Shown: piece after piece, positions 1 to 13,707 of the stretch
How positions within the stretch are numbered: position 1 is the first letter of the stretch
Layout of the letters: each line of letters starts with the position of its first letter
Origin: Physcia stellaris
Taxonomy: Eukaryota > Ascomycota > Lecanoromycetes > Caliciales > Physciaceae
Direction: 5' to 3'
DNA length: 64,000 nucleotides
Assembly (NCBI GenBank): GCA_018902385.1
Contig: JABSSW010000023.1
Span: 496,001-560,000, forward strand
The notes under the pieces: generated by a model
The model's database searches: none
The model's input: only the letters and a program-made list of their open reading frames with translations
Told to the model about the DNA's origin: nothing
Translations under genes and position numbers: made by a program

Positions 1-448
1 GCAACCTTCACGCATGCCTGTCTAGCTCAAACGTTATGCATCAGCCAACAATGTCACATATCCTCCGCAATCCGGCTTCCCAACAAGGATGGCTCTTATT
101 CGCTTTAATAATCAACTCGTCGTTAATTGCACGGCATCCCTCGAGTAACCAGCACGTGCATCACATGCATCGCACAGCGCTTTACAAAGCTCTCACTCTG
201 CTGGCGCCCCAACTTTGCAGCTGCCATCCTGAGTATAGGGGACGCTGATCACCCTCTTCTGCTGGATCGCAGCTACCCGGGAAAGGCAGTGATTCAGTAT
301 TTGTCGAAGATCACAATTCCGTCATTCGGGCACTAAGCTCATGGAGAACACGGGTTTACTGCTACTCTTGTGTACATACTTATCTGTGTGTCTGTGTTGC
401 CCTGGATACAAGCTGGCGTCTTGACCTGGAGTTAGGCCAGTACACTTC
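1..448. other. Intergenic, upstream of protease gene
   Basis: I see no supportable gene here. The short open frames lack family similarity. The right-hand part is the upstream region of the aspartic protease gene. Confidence 0.5.
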
Positions 449-456
449 TATAAGAG
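449..456 (+). promoter_or_regulatory. Putative TATA box of the protease gene
   Basis: TATAAGAG lies 168 bp before the protease ATG, followed by a pyrimidine-rich stretch and then four 19-bp repeats. Position and sequence fit a fungal core promoter; the transcription start is not known. Confidence 0.45.
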
Positions 457-502
457 GTCTCCCCGCCCCTCTCTTGAAGGCTACATCTTCATTCACTCTA
501 CA

Positions 503-578
503 CAAGCTCTATTGATTAAGACAAGCTCTATTGTTTAAGACAAGCCCTATTGATCACGAAAAGCTCTATTGATTACGA
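503..578 (+). repeat. Four tandem 19-bp repeats in the protease leader
   Basis: Four head-to-tail copies of a 19-bp unit (first copy caagctctattgattaaga) start at 503, 522, 541 and 560. Later copies carry one to a few substitutions. The array ends about 38 bp before the protease start codon and lies downstream of the putative TATA box, so it is probably transcribed as 5' untranslated leader. Confidence 0.85.
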
Positions 579-616
579 CACTTTCTCCCCGGCAACCTCC
601 AGGACTACTCATCAAG

Positions 617-1804
617 ATGCGTCTCATTGAGCAACTTACTGTCGCTTCGACGCTCGTCTCCCTTGCTTCCAGTTCTCCGGTCGAGAAGCGCAAAGAGGCT
701 TTCTCGGTCCACCAGACCGTCCCCAAGCCGTTCATCAAATCCGGGCCGGCCGCTGTCGCCGCCGTCTACAAAAAGTACGGTGCAACAGCACCTGCAGATG
801 TCCTCGCTGCTGCTGCCGCCAACGACGGCACCGTGACAACTACTCCAGAACAGTATGACTCCGAGTACTTGACTCCTGTTACCATTGGAGGCCAGACTGT
901 AATGTTGGATTTCGACACCGGTTCTTCTGACCTTTGGGTTTTCTCGTCCGAGCTGCCGGCAGCATCTTCCTCGGGTCATTCCATCTACAACCCGGCAAGG
1001 TCCAGCACTTCCAAACTACTATCTGGCTACACATGGAGCATTTCCTACGGAGACGGTAGTGGTGCGAGCGGCAATGTTTACACTGATACCGTCAAAGTCG
1101 GTGCAACCACAGTCACGGGCCAGGCGGTGGAGCTTGCCCAAACAATCAGTGCTCAATTCCAGCAAGACACCGATAACGATGGCCTGCTAGGCCTTGCGTT
1201 TGATAGTCTTAACACGGTTAAGCCCGTGAAGCAGAAGACATTCTTCAGCAACGCGAAGTCTTCTCTGAGTGCACCACTCTTCACCGTGAACTTGAAAAAG
1301 GGCGCACCAGGAACGTATGACTTCGGTTACATCGACGCCTCCAAGTACACTGGTGCCATTACCTACGTCAACGTCAACACCGCAAATGGCTTCTGGGAAT
1401 TTACATCCAACGGCTATGCTGTAGGCGCTGGTGCTTTCACATCTGCATCCATTGATTCTATTGCCGATACTGGGACGTCTCTCCTCTACCTTCCCTCCAC
1501 CGTCGTCTCTGCGTACTACGCCAAGGTCTCCGGCGCCAGTTATAATAGCAACCAGGGTGGTTACACGTTCCCTTGCTCCGCAACTCTTCCCAGCATTACG
1601 CTAGGTATCGGATCCTACCGAGCTGTAGTACCTGGCCGCTATATCACTTACGCACCAGTCAGCAGCACCACCTGCTTCGGCGGTATCCAGAGAAACACAG
1701 GCATTGGCTTCAGCATCTTTGGCGACATCTTCCTCAAATCGCAGTTTGTCGTCTTCAACGGTGCAGCTACCCCGCAGCTCGGATTTGCTGCCAAGCCCAC
1801 ATAA
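617..1804 (+). CDS. Secreted pepsin-like aspartic protease (A1 family)
   Basis: A 395-residue intronless A1 aspartic endopeptidase of the aspergillopepsin/endothiapepsin type, expected to act outside the cell at acidic pH. The ATG at 617 was chosen because it begins a signal peptide (about residues 1-20); the frame is open 48 bp further upstream but has no other ATG. A Kex2-type Lys-Arg at 24-25 lies in the propeptide (to about residue 75). The first catalytic motif is [11 protein letters not shown] (Asp100), the flap tyrosine is in SISYGDGSG (Tyr144), and the second motif is [11 protein letters not shown] (Asp284). One Cys pair near the C-terminus is typical. No GPI signal is seen, so the enzyme is probably released. 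Many relatives have introns; this copy has none. A tandem 19-bp repeat lies in the leader. Confidence 0.96.
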   Translation: MRLIEQLTVASTLVSLASSSPVEKRKEAFSVHQTVPKPFIKSGPAAVAAVYKKYGATAPADVLAAAAANDGTVTTTPEQYDSEYLTPVTIGGQTVMLDFDTGSSDLWVFSSELPAASSSGHSIYNPARSSTSKLLSGYTWSISYGDGSGASGNVYTDTVKVGATTVTGQAVELAQTISAQFQQDTDNDGLLGLAFDSLNTVKPVKQKTFFSNAKSSLSAPLFTVNLKKGAPGTYDFGYIDASKYTGAITYVNVNTANGFWEFTSNGYAVGAGAFTSASIDSIADTGTSLLYLPSTVVSAYYAKVSGASYNSNQGGYTFPCSATLPSITLGIGSYRAVVPGRYITYAPVSSTTCFGGIQRNTGIGFSIFGDIFLKSQFVVFNGAATPQLGFAAKPT

Positions 1805-3154
1805 GCAATGGTAGGGTAGGAGGCAATGGCGAGGATCGAGTGGAGCGGGAAATACAAGGGTCATGGCATGGTTAGGCGTGTGGTTGAGTGGGTGTCGAGG
1901 TTGCCATTGATGCATGTCATTTGCGAAACATTGGAGTAGCATTAATACATCACCTGTACTACTGACTCATCACACGTCTCAGTCCCTCTCTGTGATCGCA
2001 AATGCTGGGGTATCAAGTCTCCTTTATTTGTCCCCGACTCCCTGTCTCGTGCGTCCTCCGTGCAATTAAGCTTATCGGCTACCCGCCTGCCTAAGGAAGT
2101 TAGCCGCATCATGCAAGCCACCGAGTTCAGGCATATCAAAGTACTAGTGTCCCGGCCATGTTGTCTATAATGTGATCATTGTGCTTGTTTGTACTTCGAC
2201 GGCGGGTGCAATAGCCTCATCATCTGTAAACCTTACGTCAGGCATCCAGGCCAGAGATGGAGCCAAAGCTGCTTGTGCGAGTACGAGTGCTCCGTGCTCG
2301 CCTTGGCTTGGGTGTGCTTCCATTAGGAACACTTTGAGCAACGGAACAGTAGTATTTCAAGCTGGTGTCTCTACATGCAACTTCACATCCCCCGTGCACC
2401 TTCACATGACAATCTGCACAATCGTCGAGCGATTGCAACTAGAGGATTGTACATGTGCAATCTGCTGACTAGACTGCCGCCCTTTTTATCTCTTCGCATT
2501 GGTCTAAATCCACTGAGTGATTTCTTAGTAGCGCGCTTCGAATCCGTGCAGTGTTAAGAGCCTCGATTCGTGTGATCGTTTTCCTTGGCCTATGTTACTT
2601 TTGCTAACGTGTCACGTCCTCGACGACTAGCATTATTAGCGGGAGAGATAGTTGCGAGATCAATGCTCCGCTGTGGTAGGTTCGCGAACCTGTTGGATGG
2701 AAGCTCTAGCTGTATGTATGAGTACAATAATGTCATATCGAGTGATTTGTCATCCTTTGACATGCTTGAGACTGTTTGAACGGCTATACCCAGAAGATGT
2801 GTTGGCGCGAAAGCCTCTTAGTGGCATAAGATGTTGACGGTTCCAAGATCCAGTGAATTCGCAGATTTGATCTCACCATTCAAGGTTTGATCGGATGGCG
2901 AGGATTCGACTATAGCTGTAGACTCAATTAGGATGATAAGGATTATGATACGATTGAAGCAATGAAAGGAACTTCAGAGAGACTCAACGGGAACCTCTAA
3001 GATTATGGGACATACACGATTTCGGAGGGTGATAGCTCACCACTTGCGACTGGCATGTACAACAGTCTATGGTCTGCTTTTCGTCGTAGCCAGGGAATGC
3101 CTCTTCCGCCCACCCCAACTCCACGCACCTCATTTGCCAAGGTTTCCTTAGCCT
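1805..3154. other. Intergenic, no gene recognised
   Basis: About 1.35 kb between the convergent protease and YPI1 genes. A 98-codon Cys-rich frame at 2172-2468 has no ATG start and no recognisable family. I see no repeats or RNA genes. Confidence 0.5.
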
Positions 3155-3857
3155 TTACTTCTTCCTTGTCCCACTGTGCCCTATTTTAGCCTTAGGCTGG
3201 CTTTCATAAGCATTCTTCCTCTTCCCTTTTCTCTTTGCTCCGTCTCCATGCCCCCGGCAATCTCCATCATCCACATGCTGGTGGTCATGCCCATGATCCA
3301 TTTTCTCGTCTTTCCCTTTGCCGCCCATTCTCGCTCTCCCGTCATCTCCTCCGCCTCCCTCAGAATCCGAGTCTGAGTCTGACGAGGAGGAATCTGAGTC
3401 GGACTCGGAAGATGATTCGCCAACAGCACGTGGGGTGTGATAGATGCAGCATACTAGAGGTGATTCCCTGTCAGCTAAGAGATCGCCCCCGCAGCCGACA
3501 TCTCATCTCCTCAACTGGGCCTTCCTCACTTCAGTAACGAAGGTTTCGTCGACCATGACTTCCCAAACCAATACCGCTAGTATAGAAATACACGACAAGC
3601 GTACCTTTTGATTTCTTTCTCCCCAAACCCTCGTTATCAACTACGTCCTCCGCCCATCGTATCCTCCTTTCGTCGTCGGCATGAACAGCAGTAGCTCGCA
3701 GGCGCAGTGTTCCTATTGGTATCGCAATATGTGGGTGGGGTGAAGCGGATATTTCGGTTTGTGTTTGTGAGGGTATGGCGGACGATGCAGCCTGTTGGCG
3801 CTGACGCTGATAGTGGTGAGAGGCTGGGAGAGGTGTGCGGGGCGGAGAGCTGGACAT
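3155..3857 (-). CDS. YPI1: Type 1 protein phosphatase inhibitor Ypi1 (PPP1R11-like)
   Basis: Two exons, 3605-3857 and 3155-3453, joined across a 151-bp GT-AG intron (phase 1), give 183 residues. The family core is split by the intron: GTLRLR, then [21 protein letters not shown] in exon 1, then [15 protein letters not shown] at the start of exon 2. This is the conserved Ypi1/inhibitor-3 region that contains the PP1-docking (RVxW-like, here RIRW) motif. The rest of exon 2 is an acidic Ser/Asp run, then a His/Gly/Lys-rich basic tail. Ypi1 binds nuclear PP1 (Glc7) and acts in mitosis and ion homeostasis. The ATG at 3857 is the first in frame. Exon 2 is short and was found by following the CCIYH motif. 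Confidence 0.93.
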
Positions 3858-4760
3858 TGTATTGAGTGTGTGTCGGTCTAGTAATGGATTGACGATCGTA
3901 TTTAACACATACGAAAGAGCAGAGTGAGTGACTGCTCAGAAAATATGGGGGTTTAGAGAAGGGAGCACATCAAAGGATCGTCATTGATGAAGGCGTTTCT
4001 CTGGGAGCGAGGGAGCCAAGATATGCCAAGCATCGGGTTCGGTCAATAGTTCTACCGATGCCGTTTTCCGTTACTCACCATACTCCGTACAGACGTAAGG
4101 TTAACCTGCTTACCCATTGGACCTTTCCTAACACGAATTAGGCATATATGTGGTCGTTAAATTGTTTCAGTTGATTAAGCAACAATAATGTATCGTTTGA
4201 TCAGCTTCCCCAAGCATATAACCTCGCGACTCATAACTATAATTAAATGATGTCCAGCATCTCGTATAACAGTTGGCAAAAACCTACGGCCGAGCCAGGA
4301 AACCGTGCTTTTGAGGCTGGCGACGCACGAATCATCTCCGAGCTTCTGAATGTTCTGACGTTTTCAATCTTGTTTACGGTCTTGAATCCTCAACTACTTG
4401 GGACCCGACCATTTGCCGAGCGCCTAGTGTCGAGGGTTCGGAAGTTTGGATAATGTTGCTTTCTAAAACAGGAACGTGCGATATGAATTACTGAGCAAGC
4501 TTTTGTGTTTTATATATGTATTAAACTGTCTACAAGAACATAACGCCGTACGGAGGTATATAGACGTACTTTCGAAGTCATCTCACAATCTGACCTCAGG
4601 AATGGGTAGGATACATATCAGCGGAAACTGTGGCGTACCGTCCTAGGCTGGAGTTTACAGTGTTTGAAGGGGGTGATGCTCAAATAAGTAGACCTCAAGC
4701 CTATTTTTGCTATAAGATAACCAAATTTTAAGATTGTAAAACGCTATATATCTAATTTCA
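3858..4760. other. Intergenic, no gene recognised
   Basis: About 0.9 kb holding the YPI1 upstream region (left) and the 3' flank of the OPT gene (right). A 68-codon ATG frame at 4247-4453 has no recognisable features, so I did not call it. Confidence 0.45.
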
Positions 4761-7191
4761 CTACAAATGTGGCACCTCTAAACTCGCCAGAAGTAAATTG
4801 ATTATGCTTACCACCCCTTCTCCTAGAATGAGCCCACTCGCAAGTACAATGACTGGCGTTTCTTCTCTCTGCCGGTAACTAGACCAATACCAATTGATCA
4901 ACCCTCCGATAGTCCGTGCAAGTGTAAAAGATGGGACGTTGTACATGCCTAGACCCATGTTAGACGTGATCGGTGAATCCGAGTCGAATCTAGACCTACC
5001 CACGGCAACCGCAATGCCTCCGGGCACCCATCCTATCCAACCTCTGTCTCTACCCCAAATCCTTACTGCTGTCAGGACTATCCAAACGGACCCAATAGCA
5101 AGTGCAAACTGCCACTATTCAATCAATGATCAGCCGATTTCTTAGCAAATAATTTTCACAGGACCCAGATTTGGAGAGCAAGAAGGGTTTTAGAAGATAC
5201 ATACTGCCATATCCGGCAACCCTTGACCCGTGACAAGGCGAGCAGTAAAGATCCACACATAGGCTGTGGGAACTTGGAACAATCCTCCTGGAACCTCGTA
5301 GACACTGGTGTATAGTTTGTAGACAACAGCACTCACTACCGCGCCTGCAGCACTTCCAATCATCTGTCCATAGAATTGAGCATTAGGCGCTGCTCCCATC
5401 AAATGGCCAGTCTTGAGGTCCTGCATCATGTCTCCAGCCTGCAGAGCACCCGACTCAGAAATAGCGCCCGCAAGCAGATTTATGGTAATCGCGTTGGGTG
5501 AGGACGACGGTGTAATGAGAGCGAAGAACAGTTGGGTCAGTTTGGATATTCCGGAAACAGGATTGAGGTCTGTCTCTCCAAGAGCTCGAACGCCCATCAA
5601 GGAAAGCAGCAGGGCGAGAAAGATGGCGAGAAGAATCGAGGCCACAGGGACAAGTTTACCAAATACCACCTTTACTGCCACAACACAGACGATGACAGAA
5701 ATTACAAAGAGTACCGAAATAGTCCGATTTGACACAAGGTGACTTGGTGGAGCATCAGGTTCCTCAAGCTCAGAATGCTTGGATACCGGTTCTATGGGGG
5801 ATATCATTGTATAGGCACCCTTCGAAGCGTTTTCGAGCCTGAATACTGACCTGAAGCCATGGTCCCGAACGTATGCGCGCAGCTGTGACAGATATACCGG
5901 ACCCTGGAAGATCAAAGGCCGTAAGACAAGCCAGCCGAGGCTTACTACCGAATCTGCGAGCATCACTGCTAAGCTAACCCACACAATCCAACCCTTACTA
6001 CCGTGCGTCCAGTCTTCGACTGGAGCCGGAGCCCAGCCTTTGTTCTTCGCGAGAGGGGACAGGACTCCCCACCCAAAGATGGCTCCGAGAAGCATGTGCA
6101 AGGTGGTAGCTGGACCCATGATGATGCCTTGCCCAACATAAGCAGGTGATGGGTTAAGTGTCCAAAGCCAATTTTGGGCTAAAGATAAGCCAAAGATAGG
6201 AATGTTGTGAACTTGCGGTATAAAATACGAGAAGATTGTCTGATATTGTCAGCGCCAGCGTGGGCACACTCTGAGAGTTAGTTGAACCCACGTAGAGCGC
6301 AGAGAGCGCAAAAGCATATATCAATTGCCTAATCTTGGCTTTCCACTCGTCTGCATGGTCATTCCCCATTGCCGAATTAGTAGTCTCTCCGAATAAAGAT
6401 GGGGTCTGTTTGGGACCGGCATTCTTCGGAGGAATCCCTGCGATGTTTGAGGTTGAAGACGTAAGGTCCTGACTACGTCTACTGTAGGTATCTAGGCCAT
6501 TTTCGACCTTACTTAATTGATTCTCTTGCGGCTTGTCATGTAGCACGCCTATCATGAGAGCAGTCGCTGTCCCGCTGGGAAACTTCAGTTTTTCACGGAT
6601 GATGACTTCCCGGCGGAGTGGAACTGCAATGACCATCCCGAAGAAGCACAGACCCAACGCCCACACGATGAGCTGCCAGGTACTCAAGACTATTGGACCA
6701 TTTTCTTCTGTTTTCATAAGAAAGTTCAGCGCAGGCACAACGCCGACAAAGCCGCAACCTAACGGCATTGTGCCGACTGCGCCTGCAACGGTCTGCACCA
6801 GTACGTTCTCTACGGGCGTGAAGGGATAATTGATCCATCTTGCGATGATTTTGAAATAAGCAAAACCGATCAGTGCAGCCGGCATGGCCATGCCGCTTAC
6901 CCATCCAGTTTGTAGGCCAAAATAGGTATTTGAAAAACATATGATGACACCGATGACAAGGCCTACCAGAACCCCCCGGAGGGTGAAGTTCTGCCCTTGG
7001 CTGTTCTGATCATCGAGGAAGCTCTGAGCTTCGCTGCGCCTGCGGGTGTTCTGGAGGAAGGTGGTGCTTTCATTTTCTTCCCCGCTGTCGGCATCTTCAA
7101 GTACAGATTCCTCGTCATTTATATCGTTTCTTTCTTCCACATCACGAGTGGTGGAATTGCCAGAGTGGGTGGATCCTCTGTCAGGTGCCAT
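4761..7191 (-). CDS. OPT-superfamily oligopeptide/metal-chelate transporter
   Basis: Three exons (6292-7191, 5205-6239, 4761-5108; introns 52 and 96 bp, both phase 0) give 760 residues, normal for the OPT family. A hydrophilic acidic N-terminus (about 70 residues) precedes many membrane segments. Conserved stretches include NTYFGLQTGWVSGMAMPAA, then PLGCGFVGVVPALNF, then KLKFPSGTATA, and SYFIPQVHNIPIFG across the first splice. The C-terminal half carries the GDMMQDLKTGHLMGAAP signature of the YSL-like branch. OPT proteins are proton-coupled plasma-membrane or vacuolar importers of small peptides, glutathione or metal chelates; the substrate cannot be told from sequence. The first intron (6240-6291) restores the frame into SYFIPQ, which supports the junction. 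Confidence 0.93.
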
Positions 7192-7700
7192 CTCCGTACG
7201 TGCAGATGATGTGCAAGCTGTTAGTATACAGGTTTATTTTACATGCTGAAGCTTGCAAAAGAGTAGTAAGCGAGGCAAGGTGATATTGCACCACTCGATT
7301 GTCGTCATTCGTCATTCCCTCAATCACGGGATCTCGGCTCGTTCGCTGTAGGCTTGGCGATAAGGGAGCATACGATTAGATTAGCGTCGCCTTGGCTACA
7401 TGTTTTATTACCTGGTGCACTACAGGTTACGGATACGGTACATTATTCAGGAAATGAACGAAGCCGCAAGAGTGAATTCCACACACGACCTTCATTATTC
7501 ACTCAGGTTGAAGATGAGTGCAGATTTCTGGCCATCTATGCTGGTACGTCCAGACATGTCTCCAGCGAAGGTTGCGCTTGTCATTGGATCTTCATCCACA
7601 GAAGTACGTACCATCCGATGTTAAAGGGAACATAATCAGTATCGTTCGTCATAATCTCTAATATTTATGCCACTCACATGCCAGCACTGATGCATGTGAC
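7192..7700. other. Intergenic between OPT and PRMT3-like genes
   Basis: About 0.5 kb: upstream region of the OPT gene and 3' flank of the PRMT3-like gene, both on the minus strand. No gene or repeat recognised. Confidence 0.5.
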
Positions 7701-9520
<1,820 letters not shown>

Positions 9521-9949
9521 AACTCTGGATCTTTTATTGTTGTTATTGCATCAAATTGGGTATCATCAACCAAATGCAACAAACTTTGTGCATGCGAATG
9601 GTGTGTATGATCTGCGGACTCGGTTGTTTGACAAAAGCGTCTGGCCGTCGGGCCTGCATTACCGAGCGGCAGGCTACATTAGCGGCCATGCAACGTGGGG
9701 GCTTCGAGTTTTGGGCAATGAATTGGGGTTCGGATGTTGATCAGGCAGATATTTCATCTGAGTAGTGTTGGCGTCTCAAGACTCTTCATTGAGAGTGTCA
9801 TGACATGCTAAGGGGCTTCGGCGGTATTTTCCCCGTTGGTCACCCCAATGAATTAATAAAGCAGGACTTTATCTGATGGAACCGCTCTACCATTGCGGCT
9901 GTATCTCGGGATTCCGGAGATTTAACGCACCTCAATCGGAAGAGTACAG
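9521..9949. promoter_or_regulatory. Divergent promoter region, PRMT3-like / hymA
   Basis: A 429-bp gap between two head-to-head start codons (9520 minus, 9950 plus), so it must hold both promoters. I see no convincing TATA box or known site. Confidence 0.5.
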
Positions 9950-11279
9950 ATGGCATTCCTATTCCGGAGCAAATCGAAGTCAGATATTGTAAAGCCTACG
10001 AAAGAGTTACTCACCCGGCTATGGCAACCTCCTGTAAATCCGAGGGTAAGCCTCTGTCCCTTTTCCCCTACCTCAGGTGTCTAAGTGCGATAGACCGAGG
10101 AAGAGCTTGCACGGCTACTCGCGCAAATGAAAGTCATACTACAAGGGACGCAAGGTAAGCAGCTATCCGCCGATGGTGTTGATACGAGGCTAAACATCAG
10201 CTGTAGAAACCGAAAGCAGCCCCGAGCAGATTTCACTGCTGATCCAATCGATCATCCAGGAAGACTTCTTATTCTCCCTTGCTAGGAGTATCTATCTGCT
10301 TCCATTCGAATCCCGCAAAGATACTCAATCTATCTTCTCATACGTTCTACGGCACAAATCGCAGCATAATCCTAATGACGACCCACCAGCCTTGAGGCAT
10401 GCGATACAGTCACGTCCAGAAGTTTTCTTAGCGTTATGTCGGGGCTATCAACATAAGGAAAGTGCTATGCCTTGCGGTGTCGTCCTCAGGGAAGCGTTGA
10501 AGCACGAATCCGTCGCGGCAACCATCATGTATGATCAGACAGAGGAGGAAGAGAGGGCTGCCGGACTTGACGAGATAGATTTCGAAGCAAGACAATCTGA
10601 CCGCGGGGTGTTCTGGCACTTCTTTAGTTGGATCGATCGTGGAGCATTCGAAGTCAGCACTGACGCTTTCACCACCTTTAGGGTAAGCCTCATACTACAG
10701 GGTCAAATAGCTGGTATCTCAATAACGGTATTTTAGGAAATTCTCACGAAACACAAACAACTCGTTGCTCAATTCCTAAATATCAATTTCGATATGTTCT
10801 TCGAGAAATACAATAGAGTCTTGATCCAATCCAATTCGTACGTGACCAAGCGGCAGTCGATCAAGCTTCTGGGAGAAATCCTTCTCGATCGGGCCAACTA
10901 TAGTGTCATGACGGAATATGTCGACCGAGGCGAGCATCTGAAGTTGTGCATGAACCTGTTGAAGGATGACAGAAAGATGGTACAGTATGAGGGTTTCCAT
11001 GTCTTCAAGGTGAGCGAATCTTCTTCGAATGGGCTAAACAGGCCTATATCGGTCTCAAATGTAATCGTGTTTGTTTGATCAGACATTGACCATTTCAAGG
11101 TTTTTGTTGCAAATCCTCATAAATCCGCCGCCGTCCAAAAAATACTGGTCAACAATCGTGAGCGGTTGCTGAATTTTCTACCCAAATTTTTGGAGGATAG
11201 AACAGACGATGACCAATTCACAGACGAGAAGAGCTTTCTCATACGGCAGATCGAAACTTTGCCGGCTATGTCGAGGTGA
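9950..11279 (+). CDS. hymA: HymA / Mo25 scaffold protein
   Basis: Five exons (9950-10045, 10094-10154, 10201-10682, 10737-11009, 11100-11279), all with GT-AG introns of 46-90 bp, give 363 residues, the usual Mo25/Hym1 length. The protein starts MAFLFRSKSKSD, typical of the family. Conserved helical-repeat blocks include SRPEVFLALCRGY, FNFDMFFEKYN-like NINFDMFFEKYNRVL, SVMTEYVDRGEHLKLCMN, and VFVANPHKSAAVQKIL. Mo25 proteins are all-alpha armadillo-like scaffolds that bind GCK-type kinases. In fungi Hym1/HymA works in the RAM/MOR network that controls polarity, septation and, in Aspergillus, conidiophore form. The gene is divergent from the PRMT3-like gene. Confidence 0.95.
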
Positions 11280-12181
11280 AACGATTCTACATAATTAAGA
11301 AAGAGATGATTTGAGGGGTGCGCCGAAAGCGTTGGAGGCTTTGATAAATCCGGCAAAGCCAATCCGAGAAGCTAGGCCATTTTTTGGCTCAATGAATCCT
11401 GGTAGCATGGTTGCTGTTTTCAGGCAACGGCGTGCTCAGAATGGTAGGCACGTTTTGTGTCCGTCAACTTCTGCTTTCCTACTCATTCCGATGCATCTTC
11501 ATTCCATCTAAGTACAGTCACTACTTCTCGATGTTCACTATACCCCACCGTGCGTTACTCTCGTTGATTGCATGGGATCACTGGCCGTGACGAAAACGAG
11601 TTCTTCATTCCTATGATCAAGGAACGGGTTGAGTACAAAATAGGATAGAAGCAAGCCATTAGGATATTCTATAGCCTAGCAAGGGTGGCAATCTGAAGGG
11701 TAGCCAGGCTTTCAGATAAGTCATCGCTTACTAGATCTTGATGTACCAAGCTCCCAGTCTAAATAGAAAAAAAATCTTTTAATGCTCCCTGATTGCAGAT
11801 ATACAAGGCGCGCGTAAAGCGCAAAGTCTAGGATATGTTATGTCTCATGGTTGATAGCAGGCTTCGCTGTATCGGCTGGATGTCATAGCGGATCCCTTCT
11901 TGAGGAGTGCGAGCATCATTTACTGCATCCAAAGAGCTAAGGCAGCTATATTCTGCCACTGTGTGGATGACCTTGAATACCTGGATTCTCATTGGCCAAA
12001 GCCTCCCTGCACTTCTCTAGTGCATCTTGAGAAACGTGAATTGCGAAAGTCCATCACATAATCATGCTTCAACCCCGCACAATATACGAGTAGTAGCTAT
12101 ATATGCATTTCAGCCGCTCGCTCGCGCTCGGGTTCTGCTGTTGTTTCTTCAGGCATCGGAAAAATTCCTGAGACTTACACC
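11280..12181. other. Intergenic, no gene recognised
   Basis: About 0.9 kb between hymA and the cytochrome b561 gene. Short AT-rich stretches near 11765-11790; no gene, RNA or repeat that I can support. Confidence 0.45.
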
Positions 12182-13083
12182 ATGTCGTCTCCCTCGACTA
12201 TGCCACAGGTACACCCAGCAGCAGAAGGCAGAGGTGAAGATGAACCATTGCTCGGAAGAGCTGGGGATGCTTCACAGCAAGAAGAGAAGGGCATCCAATT
12301 CAATTTCGTTCTAGGTAGCTCCATATCTCCAGCCTACAAGATATCTAGGTGTTAATATGAACTCAGGCACCGCGATAATTGCTCAAGTTGGCATTTGGAT
12401 CGTTAGTACCCACCACTTACACTCCCTACTGAAGCTTTTGACGAACAGCTCTACAGCTCACAGCAACCGTCTGGGCCAGCGTCTTCACCCATAAGGTGAT
12501 CCTCTTCTCGGCGCATCCTGTAGGCATTCCCCCTATCCGACTTTCTTCATTGCACTCAAAGGTTTTGCTAATTGGACTCTCTCAGCTCCTTAACTCCGCC
12601 GGCATCCTCTTGACTACTCAAGCAATCCTCGTCCTCCAACCGACCCACACGCCTAAGCAAAAACGTACCGGCACTAACATCCACGCCATCCTTAACGGCA
12701 CTTCTGTCCTGACCCTCCTGGCCGGCCTGATCGTAATCGAATACAACAAGATCTCCCACGGAGGCACACATTTCGAGTCCCCGCACGCCATCTTCGGGCT
12801 AATTACCTACATCGTCTTCGCTATCCAGGCCATTGTCGGCATCACGCAGTACTACTTCCCGAGTCTGTACGGTGGGATTGACAATGCAAAGGCCGTCTGG
12901 AAATACCATCGTATGAGTGGTTACGTGTTGCTGGTTTTGAGCTTCGCGACTGTGGCCGCGGCGACGGAAACAGCTTTTGGGAAGAACACGCTGGAGCTGA
13001 AGCTGTGGGCGGTCATCGTGGCGAGTGTGGTTACGTTGATTGGGGTGTTGCCGAGGATTAAGAAACAAAAGCTAGGCCTGTAA
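12182..13083 (+). CDS. Eukaryotic cytochrome b561-domain membrane protein
   Basis: Four exons (12182-12314, 12367-12401, 12457-12519, 12586-13083) give 242 residues. A polar N-terminus of about 45 residues is followed by five or six hydrophobic segments. The b561 histidines that ligate two hemes are visible: SAHPLLNS (formed across the third intron), NIHAILNG, ESPHAIFG and KYHRMSGY. These proteins move electrons across a membrane, usually from ascorbate or a similar donor to ferric iron or monodehydroascorbate; the donor in fungi is less clear. The C-terminus ends in a Lys-rich tail (IKKQKLGL). The third intron (66 bp) contains no stop in frame, so a naive reading would include it; removing it creates the conserved HPLLNS motif. 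Confidence 0.9.
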
Positions 13084-13707
13084 AGGAGCAGGACTCTGGG
13101 AAAGACAAATTGGCCTTTCTCTATGAAATGCAATATGGTACAAGATTGCTTAACCTTTGGAGGACATACGGGACAGCATTGCATGGTATTGGTTGAGTTT
13201 CACTCAGGCGATCTTTGACCGGGTCACGGGTCATTTCCATGAACATTTATGATTTTTCAGCGGTTCTCAGCATTCAATCTCTAATTCGATACGGATGTTC
13301 TACTGTACTTATAATCTAGCTCTGCACATCATTGATCAACCGTCGTGCAATATGAATCGATGGACCAGACCAGATCTTTGTGCTGATCTAAATTCTGATA
13401 TCCTCCATCGCAACCATTCAAGCACCCGATGAACAGTCCTTGCTTCCTCTATCGGTAGTATTCTAGAAGCCACAGCTCTACAAATCTATGCCATGCAACC
13501 CTATAACCCAATTGGACCCAGTCAATATTCATTCATTCATAATGTCGTCCTCCAAAATCATTCAAGCTCCCCCAAACTCGGTGTCGAGTTCCAGTATTGT
13601 CTATGACCCGTGCCAGTAAGAAATAATATGTCTATAAAGCCTGGATCTGTCCTTATCATCAACATTCCCATGTCGAAGACACGATTACTATCTGATCACT
13701 GCACTCT
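13084..13707. other. Intergenic between convergent genes
   Basis: About 0.6 kb between the 3' ends of the cytochrome b561 gene (plus) and the FSH1-like gene (minus). Nothing recognisable. Confidence 0.5.

Noticed and set aside
605-979. Minus-strand frame of 124 codons over the protease N-terminus
   Set aside because: Antisense to a clear A1 protease, with no domain of its own.
2172-2468. Cys-rich 98-codon frame as a small secreted protein
   Set aside because: It begins at GTG with no upstream in-frame ATG and no clear signal peptide cleavage region.
2521-2560. tRNA T-loop-like sequence (gcgcttcgaatcc)
   Set aside because: No matching acceptor, D-arm or anticodon arm upstream; no tRNA could be folded by eye.
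4247-4453. 68-codon ATG frame
   Set aside because: No family, no membrane or secretion signal, and length within chance expectation.
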